Positions 15,855-23,085 of a stretch of DNA of 35,509 bases are shown here, piece by piece. The position numbers were made by a program, and so were the translations under genes. The DNA is taken from the NCBI GenBank assembly GCA_012523085.1, contig JAAYJC010000143.1, forward strand, positions 1 to 35,509, written 5' to 3'. The notes under the pieces are model-generated. The model searched no databases. It was not told the DNA's origin and saw only the letters and a program-made list of their open reading frames with translations. The first letter of the stretch is position 1; each line of letters starts with the position of its first letter. This stretch comes from Clostridiales bacterium. Lineage in GTDB: Bacteria; Bacillota; Clostridia; Oscillospirales; Oscillospiraceae.

Positions 15855-17153
15855 ATGGTTCATACAGATCTTTCCGGCGTTTATCCTTTTATCGGCGAAG
15901 ACGAGCTAAATCAGATATGGCTGCCGAAAGCCGGCCTTGCACACAAGCGTCTTGAAGAAGAAAGCGAAATGGATGACGGTTATGCGGGCTGGCTTCGGCT
16001 GCCTGAACAGCTATGTGGTAATGCGCTTGATCAAATACATGAGACCGCCGACTGTATCGGCAGGGATTCCGATGTCCTGCTGGTCATCGGGATCGGAGGC
16101 TCATACCTCGGAGCAAGGGCCGTGATTGAGCTTCTTTGTCTGGAAAATTGCAAAAAGAAAAAAACAGAGGTGTTTTTTGCGGGCACCAGTTTGTCCGGGC
16201 GGCATTTCGGAAAAATCCGCAATTATCTCAAAGACAGAGATTTTTCGATCAATATTATATCCAAATCAGGGACGACGACTGAGCCGTCAATCGCATTTCG
16301 GCTTTTTTACAGGCTCCTTAAGGAAAGATACGGCGCATCGGCCGCGAAGCGCGTTTATGCCACAACAGATGCAAACGCAGGTATATTACGCAATCTTTCA
16401 GCGGCAAACGGCTTTACAACATTTGAAATACCGCGAAACATCGGCGGCAGATACTCTGTACTAACCGCCGCAGGACTTCTGCCCATAGCGGCGGCGGGAA
16501 TAGATATCGATGCCCTCATAAAAGGCGCCGGACGCGCGCAATCATGCTTTTCGGAAAAAAGCCATGAAAACCCGGCCTGGAAATATGCAGCGGCGAGGCA
16601 GGCCTTGTATGCGGGCGGGAAGAAGATCGAAGTTTTATCGGCCTGGTCCCCGGAATACCGTTACCTCGGCGAATGGTGGAAGCAACTCTTCGGAGAGAGC
16701 GAAGGCAAGGACTTCAAAGGTATTTTTCCGGCGTATCTGGAGATGACAGCTGATCTGCATTCCATGGGTCAGTATGTGCAGCAGGGCGAGCGCTCTCTGA
16801 TGGAGACCTTCCTGTGGCTGGATGCCGGTTGTGAGAGCACGGTAATTCCATATGTGGAGGACGATATCGACGGGTTAAACTATCTTGCGGGCAAAAACTT
16901 GGATTATATCAATAGAAGCGCATTGGACGGCACAAAGGCTGCGCATATATCGGGCGGGGTTCCGTGCGTGGAATTGAAGGCCGAAACGCTGAGCGCAGGT
17001 TCTCTCGGGGCGTTGCTGTATTTCTTCCAGATTTCCTGTGCGATCTCAGGTTATATCAGCGGGGTTTATCCGTTTAATCAGCCCGGCGTAGAGGCTTATA
17101 AGCAGAATATGTTTAAGCTGCTCGGAAAACGCCGGAATAATCATAAAGTTTGA
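15855..17153 (+). CDS. pgi: Glucose-6-phosphate isomerase
   Basis: Interconverts glucose 6-phosphate and fructose 6-phosphate in glycolysis and gluconeogenesis, in the cytoplasm. The 432 residues fit the shorter bacterial form (about 430-450). Signature stretches are VLLVIGIGGSYLGARAV, ISKSGTTTEPSIAFRLF (phosphate-binding SKSGTT), GGRYSVLTAAGLLP, QQGERSLMETFLWL with the active-site Glu region, and the C-terminal YPFNQPGVEAYKQNMFKLLG with the conserved Lys. GAGGA lies 10 bases before ATG 15855. It follows the carboxypeptidase by 91 bases on the same strand; no obvious terminator lies between, so read-through is possible. Nothing unusual was seen in the protein. Confidence 0.95.
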   Translation: MVHTDLSGVYPFIGEDELNQIWLPKAGLAHKRLEEESEMDDGYAGWLRLPEQLCGNALDQIHETADCIGRDSDVLLVIGIGGSYLGARAVIELLCLENCKKKKTEVFFAGTSLSGRHFGKIRNYLKDRDFSINIISKSGTTTEPSIAFRLFYRLLKERYGASAAKRVYATTDANAGILRNLSAANGFTTFEIPRNIGGRYSVLTAAGLLPIAAAGIDIDALIKGAGRAQSCFSEKSHENPAWKYAAARQALYAGGKKIEVLSAWSPEYRYLGEWWKQLFGESEGKDFKGIFPAYLEMTADLHSMGQYVQQGERSLMETFLWLDAGCESTVIPYVEDDIDGLNYLAGKNLDYINRSALDGTKAAHISGGVPCVELKAETLSAGSLGALLYFFQISCAISGYISGVYPFNQPGVEAYKQNMFKLLGKRRNNHKV

Positions 17154-17180
17154 ATATTCGATGAAAAAAATGCAATTCGG

Positions 17181-17209
17181 TTGAAGTTGCGGCAGAAGGA
17201 TGGTACAAT
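17181..17209 (+). promoter_or_regulatory. Candidate promoter of the small P-loop gene
   Basis: TTGAAG at 17181-17186, 17 bases, then TACAAT at 17204-17209. This predicts an untranslated leader of about 100 bases before TTG 17318, in which no known riboswitch was recognised. Confidence 0.6.
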
Positions 17210-17317
17210 GAATAAAATGTCGCAGTTCTATTTTGAACGCGGATAGCTTTGCCGCACAGACTTTGCTTCCCCAATAAAGATACATGATGTGTCAATAAAA
17301 AAAGGAGCGTGGTTACA

Positions 17318-17728
17318 TTGGTTAAGGTCATTATGGGGCTTAAAGGCTCCGGAAAAACCAAGCAGCTTATCGAACTGGTTACAAAGGCGGTCGCAGAGGA
17401 AAGCGGAGACATTGTCTGTTTAGAAAAGGACCCGAAACTGACATATGACATTCCTTACCAGGCAAGGCTTATTTACGCCAACAACTACGGTTTTGGCACC
17501 TTCGAGTTCATGAAGGGCTTTATCAGCGGAATCCACGCGGGCAATTACGATGTCACACATATTTTTATTGATGGACTGTATAAAATGGTCGGACCTGCTT
17601 CATATGAAGACACTGAAGCGTTTCTTAACTGGTTAAATGAATTTGGAAAAAAGGAAAACGTAAAATTTACGCTGACGATCAGCGCGGATGTAAATCTCGC
17701 AACGGACGGAATACGTAAATATTTTTAG
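17318..17728 (+). CDS. Small P-loop NTPase-like protein of unknown function
   Basis: About 136 residues. The N-terminus carries a Walker A motif, MGLKGSGKTKQ, with GxxxxGKT at 7-14. A hydrophobic strand ending in Asp, THIFIDGLYKMVG, is a good Walker B candidate; a second hydrophobic strand is FTLTISADVN. It has no other domain, signal peptide or membrane segment, so it should be a cytosolic ATP- or GTP-binding protein. Such short proteins occur in Clostridia under names like conserved hypothetical or, misleadingly, PilT-like. TTG 17318 is preferred because AGGAG lies 10 bases upstream; GTG 17309 in frame is only one base from that site. It has its own promoter and a terminator, so it is a single-gene unit. 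I do not know its function. Confidence 0.75.
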   Translation: MVKVIMGLKGSGKTKQLIELVTKAVAEESGDIVCLEKDPKLTYDIPYQARLIYANNYGFGTFEFMKGFISGIHAGNYDVTHIFIDGLYKMVGPASYEDTEAFLNWLNEFGKKENVKFTLTISADVNLATDGIRKYF

Positions 17729-17744
17729 TTTGAGTTTGATTTGA

Positions 17745-17774
17745 GCCGGTCTGTTCAGCCAGACCGGCCCTTTT
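17745..17774 (+). terminator. Intrinsic terminator after the P-loop gene
   Basis: GCCGGTCT at 17745-17752 pairs with AGACCGGC at 17761-17768 around an 8-base loop, followed by ccttttga. It separates the P-loop gene from xdhC. Confidence 0.75.
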
Positions 17775-17808
17775 GATTGATTATATATGAATACGGAGGA
17801 AAGACGGG

Positions 17809-18822
17809 TTGAAAAAACTGTTTGAAACAGTCGCGAAGAATGTAAAAGACGGGCACGCGCTGGTGCTTGTCAATGTCATTGCCAGCAGCGGTTCCACGCC
17901 CAGGGGAGCGGGTGCGACAATGCTTGTGTTTGAGGACGGGCACTCGGAGGGAACAATCGGCGGCGGCGCCGTTGAGTACGAAGCGCAGAAACAGGCCGCA
18001 GGATTGTTCAAAGAGAAAAACTCAAAGCTTCTGAGCTATACCCTCAAGCCGAACGATGTTGCCGATCTCGGCATGATCTGCGGAGGGAGTGTTACGGTAT
18101 ATTACCAGTACATTGATCCTGAGGATCAAAAAACAGTTGACCTGTTTTTGTATATCGCGGAATCCTTTGGGCGGGAACAAAGCGCCTGGCTTCTGCGGCG
18201 TATTCAAAACGGGGTCCTGACCGGTATGGGTGTTTACGATGACAACGGGCTGCATTTTCTTGAAGATGCCCCGATAGAGCAGATAAAGCCAATTTTGCAA
18301 AGCGGTTCCGAGATGCTGCCCGGCGATCCCGCCTATTATATCGAGCCGCTCACACGAGCGGGAAGGGTCTATATCTTCGGCGGCGGTCATGTTGCCCAAG
18401 AGCTCGTTCCGGTCATTTCTCACATAGGCTTTACAACCGTTGTGTTTGAGGATAGGGAAGCGTTTGCAGACAAAAAACTTTTTAAAGGCGCAGCCGGCGT
18501 CGTACTGGGCAGGTTTGATCAGATCGCCGATTATATAACCATCCGGCCGGAGGATTATGTCATAATCATGACCAGAGGGCATCAGGCGGATTTTGAGGTG
18601 CTCCGGCAGACGCTAAGGACGCAGGCGACCTATATCGGTTGCATCGGCAGCCGGAAAAAGGTTGAGGCGGTAAAAAAGAGGCTGATTGAGGACGGTATTT
18701 CATTAGCCGATTGTAACCGCATGCGCAGTCCAATCGGGCTTGAAATTAAGGCCGAAACACCGGCTGAAATTGCCGTCAGTATCGCTGCCGAACTGATACT
18801 GCACCGCGCTGAAATCGCATAA
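17809..18822 (+). CDS. xdhC: XdhC/CoxI family molybdenum hydroxylase maturation protein
   Basis: XdhC-type proteins bind molybdenum cofactor, help its sulfuration and insert it into xanthine dehydrogenase-family enzymes. This 337-residue protein has the N-terminal XdhC_CoxI domain (VNVIASSGSTPRGAGATMLV at about 21-40, then GTIGGGAVEYEA) and the C-terminal Rossmann-like XdhC_C domain (AGRVYIFGGGHVAQELVPV, YVIIMTRGHQADFEVL, YIGCIGSRKKVEAVKKRL, and the closing SPIGLEIKAETPAEIAVSIAAEL). TTG 17809 is the start, with GGAGGAAAGACGGG directly upstream. No dehydrogenase subunit lies beside it; the only candidate client in view is the divergent molybdo-subunit at 1607. A link between the two is inference from biochemistry, not from operon structure. 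Confidence 0.92.
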   Translation: MKKLFETVAKNVKDGHALVLVNVIASSGSTPRGAGATMLVFEDGHSEGTIGGGAVEYEAQKQAAGLFKEKNSKLLSYTLKPNDVADLGMICGGSVTVYYQYIDPEDQKTVDLFLYIAESFGREQSAWLLRRIQNGVLTGMGVYDDNGLHFLEDAPIEQIKPILQSGSEMLPGDPAYYIEPLTRAGRVYIFGGGHVAQELVPVISHIGFTTVVFEDREAFADKKLFKGAAGVVLGRFDQIADYITIRPEDYVIIMTRGHQADFEVLRQTLRTQATYIGCIGSRKKVEAVKKRLIEDGISLADCNRMRSPIGLEIKAETPAEIAVSIAAELILHRAEIA

Positions 18823-18838
18823 GACAGCCAAAACCGCC

Positions 18839-18878
18839 TAATGCCTGCTGAACAAACGCGTTTGTTCAGCAGGCATTA
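18839..18878. repeat. 40-bp perfect palindrome between converging genes
   Basis: Positions 18839-18858 are the exact reverse complement of 18859-18878 (arm TAATGCCTGCTGAACAAACG), with no loop bases beyond the centre CG. It lies 17 bases after the xdhC stop and probably acts as a terminator in both directions, although the tail (aaataagg) is not T-rich on the plus strand. It could also be a dyad-binding site. A 15-base piece of the right arm recurs at 35310-35324. Confidence 0.7.
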
Positions 18879-18881
18879 AAT

Positions 18882-18916
18882 AAGGCCATGCAGGTATTCA
18901 AAACCGGCATGGCTTT
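18882..18916. terminator. Second hairpin between xdhC and the hydrolase gene
   Basis: AAGGCCATGC at 18882-18891 pairs with GCATGGCTTT at 18907-18916 (one G-T wobble), enclosing 15 bases. T-rich tails occur on both sides, so it likely serves the minus-strand hydrolase as well as xdhC. Confidence 0.6.
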
Positions 18917-18925
18917 ATCTTTGGT

Positions 18926-19591
18926 TCAGACCGTTTCATCCAGAAACGGTCTGATGACGGTATAGAGCCTCGGGCTGTGTACGACATAACTGGAATGACC
19001 CTCGCCCCTCAGTATACACATACGCGCACATGAGATAAGAGAGGCGATATGCTCAGTATGGCTTTTCTTAATCAAGTCTCGGATCCCGGCAAGAACCAGC
19101 GTCGGAACCGAAATACGCATCAATTCGGAATCCGAAATGTCAGGCTGCGTGACCATCAGCTTTAGCTTTTCGTTTTTCGTCAGCTTATAGGAAAGCTTCA
19201 TGATGAGCAAATAAGGCGTCCTGATCCCGCTTGGGTGCGCATTGGCTCCGCATACGATGAGCTTTGAAAGAAGATTCGGATAACCGGACGCCAGCATCAG
19301 GCCCAGAATACCGCCGTCGCTGAATCCGAGAATAACCGGCTTTGCGATATTCAGTTTTATGATCAGCTCCGCAATATCGTTTGCCATGACTTTGTAGTCC
19401 AGTGTTTGCGTTTTCGTACTGCCGCCGTGCCCGCGGCTATCCACCGCGTACACAAGAAAGCGTTTGGACAGCTCTTGTACAAGCACATCAAAAATGCTGT
19501 GATCCTCGCCGTTTCCGTGCAGCAAAATAATCGGAGAGCCGGAACCCGTTTGCTCGTAATATAACGTGACGCCGTTTACGTCGATATACAT
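18926..19591 (-). CDS. Alpha/beta hydrolase fold protein
   Basis: A 221-residue single-domain hydrolase with the complete serine catalytic triad visible: nucleophile Ser91 in GFSDGG, Asp172 in AGIRDLI, and His199 in GEGHSSYV. The oxyanion region is LLHGNGEDHSIF, and DSRGHGGS is typical of the family. It should be a cytoplasmic esterase, lactonase or C-C hydrolase; the substrate cannot be told. The length is somewhat short (most are 250-280) because the cap is reduced. GAGGT lies 9-10 bases before ATG 19591. It follows phzF by 108 bases and has a candidate promoter of its own, and ends at the pair of hairpins shared with xdhC. Confidence 0.87.
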   Translation of the reverse strand: MYIDVNGVTLYYEQTGSGSPIILLHGNGEDHSIFDVLVQELSKRFLVYAVDSRGHGGSTKTQTLDYKVMANDIAELIIKLNIAKPVILGFSDGGILGLMLASGYPNLLSKLIVCGANAHPSGIRTPYLLIMKLSYKLTKNEKLKLMVTQPDISDSELMRISVPTLVLAGIRDLIKKSHTEHIASLISCARMCILRGEGHSSYVVHSPRLYTVIRPFLDETV

Positions 19592-19645
19592 TGCGGTACT
19601 ACCTCGTGAACCGTATTTGGCATTATTCGGGTTTTACCATAAAGC

Positions 19646-19675
19646 AGTATATCATATGCGGAGATACGATGTCCA
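19646..19675 (-). promoter_or_regulatory. Candidate promoter of the hydrolase gene
   Basis: On the minus strand TGGACA (19670-19675) is followed after 18 bases by TATACT (19646-19651), about 55 bases before ATG 19591. Spacing is one base longer than optimal. Confidence 0.4.
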
Positions 19676-19699
19676 TCAATTCCCTGTGGCTATGTACCA

Positions 19700-20476
19700 C
19701 TATATGCGGATCGTACCACGCATATACAGTGTTGCGCTGCCCCCGATCCCGACCCTGCTGCCAAGGTCCCGGCAGATCAGGCTGCCGCCGCGCGCGGACA
19801 GCTGCTTTGCCGTCATTTCGGTCTTACCTAACCTTTCGCTCCAATACGGGATCAACATGCAGTGGGAGGAGCCGGTGACGGGATCCTCGTCGATTCCGGC
19901 ATATGGGGCAAAAAAGCGGGAGACGAAATCGCAGTCTCCGCCTTTTGCCGTGATGATGACGCCGAATGCATCCTTGATTTCCCGGAGCAGGGAAAAGTCC
20001 GGAGAAACGCCCGCGACGGTCTTTTGGCTGTCCAGCAATACGAGCAGATCCCGTGCGATATGCGTTTCAAGGATTTTTACGCCGAGAGCCTTTTCCAGCA
20101 TCGGCGGACTCGCGCACGGTACGGGTTTCTTTTTTGGAAAATCCATCATATAAAGATCGCCGGTTTTTTTGACCGTCAACTCACCGCTTTTGGTTTGAAA
20201 TCTAACACATCCGGGGTTTGGTTCAATGAAATTAATCAACACAAACGCACTGGCCAGCGTCGCGTGCCCGCACAAATCGATTTCGACTTTCGGCGAAAAC
20301 CATCGCAGATCGTAATATCCGTCTCGCTTAAGTAAAAACGCGGTTTCGGACAGATTGTTTTCAAAAGCGATCTTCTGCATCACATGCGCATCGATCGGGC
20401 GATCCAAAACGCACACGCCTGCGGGGTTTCCCGTAAAAAGCTCTTTTGTAAACACATCGACAGCAAAGTATTCCAT
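19700..20476 (-). CDS. PhzF family isomerase-like protein
   Basis: A 258-residue protein of the PhzF/YddE family with the diaminopimelate epimerase fold. PhzF itself isomerises a dihydro-hydroxyanthranilate in phenazine synthesis, but most family members outside phenazine clusters have no known substrate. Signatures: VDVFTKELFTGNPAGV at 7-22, the active-site Glu44 in NLSETAF, DLCGHATLASAF, and DEDPVTGSSHCML in the second half. No phenazine genes are nearby, so a role in phenazine synthesis is not supported. It starts 6 bases after the HAD phosphatase stop, so the two are almost surely co-transcribed and perhaps translationally coupled. Confidence 0.9.
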   Translation of the reverse strand: MEYFAVDVFTKELFTGNPAGVCVLDRPIDAHVMQKIAFENNLSETAFLLKRDGYYDLRWFSPKVEIDLCGHATLASAFVLINFIEPNPGCVRFQTKSGELTVKKTGDLYMMDFPKKKPVPCASPPMLEKALGVKILETHIARDLLVLLDSQKTVAGVSPDFSLLREIKDAFGVIITAKGGDCDFVSRFFAPYAGIDEDPVTGSSHCMLIPYWSERLGKTEMTAKQLSARGGSLICRDLGSRVGIGGSATLYMRGTIRI

Positions 20477-20482
20477 TTCAGG

Positions 20483-21145
20483 TCACGACCTTTCCTTAGT
20501 TTGTTCGAGAAGATTAATTACATCGGAAAGCGAAGTCAGGTAAGAATAAAGTAGCTTTTTTGTGTCGGCGTCAGGTTCCGCGAGATCGGGGATCATGACA
20601 GGCTTCATACCGGCGTTGTAGGACGACAAGATCCCCATCGGGGAGTCTTCCAGTGCGATGCACGCCTGCGGGGGCAGCGACAGGATTTCGCAGGCCTTAA
20701 GATAGATATCCGGCTCGGGCTTTCCTCGTTTAACCATGTCTCCGCAGATAATATCTCCGAAATACCCCCTGATAAAAGCCTTGTCAAGATAGTATTCCGC
20801 CCTGTCCCTGTCGGAGGATGTCGCTACAGTAATCGCATATTTATTCTGCCTCAGGTAATCAAGCAGGCTTCTCAGCCCCGGTTTGCAGGGCATCCCGTTT
20901 TGCTCAATGTACTCGGTTGTATAATCCGCCATGATTTTTTTGACCGCGGTATAATCAAAATCACCGGAAAGGTGTTCTTTAACCAGCCGCGCCGTATTTT
21001 CTCTGTTGAGCCCGATGGCTTTGACGACGAGCTCACGCGGGAGAATATGACCGGTAAGGCGGCCCGCGTAAGCATACCCCTCGACAGCAAGCCGCTCGGT
21101 ATCAAACATCAGGCCGTCCATATCAAATACGATTCCTTTGATCAT
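20483..21145 (-). CDS. HAD superfamily phosphatase, beta-phosphoglucomutase-like
   Basis: A 220-residue haloacid dehalogenase-fold enzyme, acting on a small phosphorylated metabolite in the cytoplasm. Motif I is FDMDGLMFDT with nucleophile Asp8 and acid-base Asp10; motif II is ATSSDRDRAEY (Thr/Ser); motif III-IV are KRGKPEPDIYLKA and CIALEDSPMG. A helical cap domain occupies about residues 15-85, as in subclass I enzymes such as beta-phosphoglucomutase, phosphoglycolate phosphatase and YniC. It lies 47 bases after the ABC transporter gene and 6 bases before phzF, all on one strand. Substrate unknown; the transporter neighbourhood does not settle it. Confidence 0.9.
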   Translation of the reverse strand: MIKGIVFDMDGLMFDTERLAVEGYAYAGRLTGHILPRELVVKAIGLNRENTARLVKEHLSGDFDYTAVKKIMADYTTEYIEQNGMPCKPGLRSLLDYLRQNKYAITVATSSDRDRAEYYLDKAFIRGYFGDIICGDMVKRGKPEPDIYLKACEILSLPPQACIALEDSPMGILSSYNAGMKPVMIPDLAEPDADTKKLLYSYLTSLSDVINLLEQTKERS

Positions 21146-21192
21146 CAGATAAATTTCCCCTGTCTGTTCATTTGCCGTAACATCCGGGACAT

Positions 21193-23085
21193 TCAGATAA
21201 TCTTTCCCGAAAACTGACTGTTGTACAGCTCAAAATACTCGCCTTTCTTTTTCATCAGACTTTCATGGGTGCCTGTTTCGGTAACGCTTCCGTTTTTCAT
21301 CACGATAATCTGCTCCGCGTCCCGAATCGTTGAAAGTCTGTGCGCAATGATAAAACAGGTTCTGCCGTGCATCAGCTTTTTCATCGCGGCTTGAATCAAT
21401 TTCTCGGTACGGGTGTCCACATTTGAGGTCGCTTCATCAAGAATCAGGATATCGGGGCTTAAAAGAACCGCACGGGCTATGGTCAGTAGCTGCTTCTGAC
21501 CTTGCGATAAATTATCGGTTTCCTCATTTAAGACGGTATCATAACCCTCGGGAAGCACTCTGATGAAGCCGTCGGCCATGGCGACCTTGGCTGCGGAAAC
21601 GATCTGGCCGCGGGTTATAAGTTCGGGGTTTGCGGACCCATAAGCGATGTTTTCTGCAATCGTACCCTCGATAAGCCAGGTGTCCTGCAGCACCATACCG
21701 ATATGTTTTCTTAGTGATTGGCCGGATAACTCCCGTATATCGATGCCGTCTATTTTGATGGAGCCGCCATCTAAATCATAAAAGCGCATTAAGAGGTTGA
21801 CGAGCGTTGTTTTGCCCGCACCGGTATGGCCAACGATGGCTACGGTGCGGCCGGGTTCGACGTCTAAATTAAAGTTCTCGATCAGCGTTCGCTCCGAATC
21901 GTATGAAAAGAAGACGTTTTCAAATGAAACGGCGCCTTTTATCGTTTCAGGAAGATTTCTTTGCCCGTCGGGCGTCCGTTCCTCCTGATCCAGCAGGTCA
22001 AAAATCCTTTCTGCGGAGGCTGCAGTTGTCTGTAGAATTGACATCATATTGGTTATCTGGGTGACCGGGCTTGAGATGAGCTGGGCATAAGCGAACAGGG
22101 CTTGAATGTCACCGAGCAAAATGGAACCTGAAACGACCTTCAGGCCGCCGACAACGCAGATGGCAATAAAGGCCAGCTCGTTTACAAGCGATGTCAGCGG
22201 ATAGGTAAAGCTTGAAGCATATTGCGCTCTTGAAGCTGCGTCACAATATGCGTCACTGATTTTCGCAAACTTATCGGTCGCATGCTTTTCACGGCTAAAC
22301 GCCTTGATTATTTTGTGGCCTGTAAAGCATTCCTCAACTGAGGTGTTTATGCTGCCCAGCAAAGAAGCCTGACGCTTAAAGTATTTTTGCGACTTTCTGA
22401 CGATTACGGCTGTAATGATCGTTCCAAGGGGTATCGTGATGATGCAGATTAAAGCAATCAGCGGGTCAATCAACAGCATCGCCGGAATAACGCCGATAAT
22501 CGTTACGGCGGAGACTATGAGTTCACTAAACGATGTCTGCAGCGCGGTGGATATGTTGTCGATGTCGTTTGTCGCCCTGCTCATGATATCGCCGATCTGG
22601 CTTGTATCGAAGAAACGAAGCGGCAGCTTTCCCAGCTTTCTATCAACCCTTTGCCTCAAATCCCGTATAAAGCTTTGCGTCAGACCGACCAGAATATGCT
22701 GTTTTATATAACCAAGCACCCAAGTCAGCAGATACAGCGCGACTAAAGCGGTAATTGTTTTGAGAGCGGCATTCAAGTCAAATGCCGTGTTCATTGTAAT
22801 GCTGATCTGCAAAGAAGAGGTGATGGTCCCAAGCAGCTTTGGGGAAACGATCGTAAATGCCGTTGATAAAACAGACACAAGCGCTGCGATGCCAAGCATC
22901 CGCCGGTATGGTTTCAGAAGCGAAAGAAACCGTTTTGCGGTCCTTTTGAAATCCTTTGCCGATGCCCCTTTTAGCTGGATTGCCGTAACGCTTCCCTGTA
23001 TATGCGGGCCGCTTGTACCCGGTATGATCGTATTTTTGCCAATATCAGCGGGCGCGGAGGCATTTGTTTTCCTTATATTGTTCAT
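21193..23085 (-). CDS. ABC exporter half-transporter, catalytic-site subunit (BmrD/YheH-like)
   Basis: A 630-residue fusion of a six-helix type IV exporter membrane domain (about 55-350) and a nucleotide-binding domain (about 385-620). An extra N-terminal stretch of about 50 residues precedes the first helix. The ATPase motifs are canonical: Walker A VGHTGAGKTT, signature LSQGQKQLLTIA, Walker B ILILDEATSNVD with catalytic Glu, and H-loop IIAHRLSTI. Its ATG overlaps the stop of the upstream ABC gene (23082-23085), so the two products are made together and very likely form a heterodimer like BmrC/BmrD, TM287/288 or LmrCD. In such pairs this subunit contributes the Walker residues of the hydrolysing site. 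The exported substrate (drug, lipid or peptide) is unknown. Confidence 0.93.
   Translation of the reverse strand: MNNIRKTNASAPADIGKNTIIPGTSGPHIQGSVTAIQLKGASAKDFKRTAKRFLSLLKPYRRMLGIAALVSVLSTAFTIVSPKLLGTITSSLQISITMNTAFDLNAALKTITALVALYLLTWVLGYIKQHILVGLTQSFIRDLRQRVDRKLGKLPLRFFDTSQIGDIMSRATNDIDNISTALQTSFSELIVSAVTIIGVIPAMLLIDPLIALICIITIPLGTIITAVIVRKSQKYFKRQASLLGSINTSVEECFTGHKIIKAFSREKHATDKFAKISDAYCDAASRAQYASSFTYPLTSLVNELAFIAICVVGGLKVVSGSILLGDIQALFAYAQLISSPVTQITNMMSILQTTAASAERIFDLLDQEERTPDGQRNLPETIKGAVSFENVFFSYDSERTLIENFNLDVEPGRTVAIVGHTGAGKTTLVNLLMRFYDLDGGSIKIDGIDIRELSGQSLRKHIGMVLQDTWLIEGTIAENIAYGSANPELITRGQIVSAAKVAMADGFIRVLPEGYDTVLNEETDNLSQGQKQLLTIARAVLLSPDILILDEATSNVDTRTEKLIQAAMKKLMHGRTCFIIAHRLSTIRDAEQIIVMKNGSVTETGTHESLMKKKGEYFELYNSQFSGKII

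Noticed and set aside
19700..20476. Phenazine biosynthesis from the PhzF-like gene
   Set aside because: No other phz genes are present, and most PhzF-family proteins are unrelated to phenazines.
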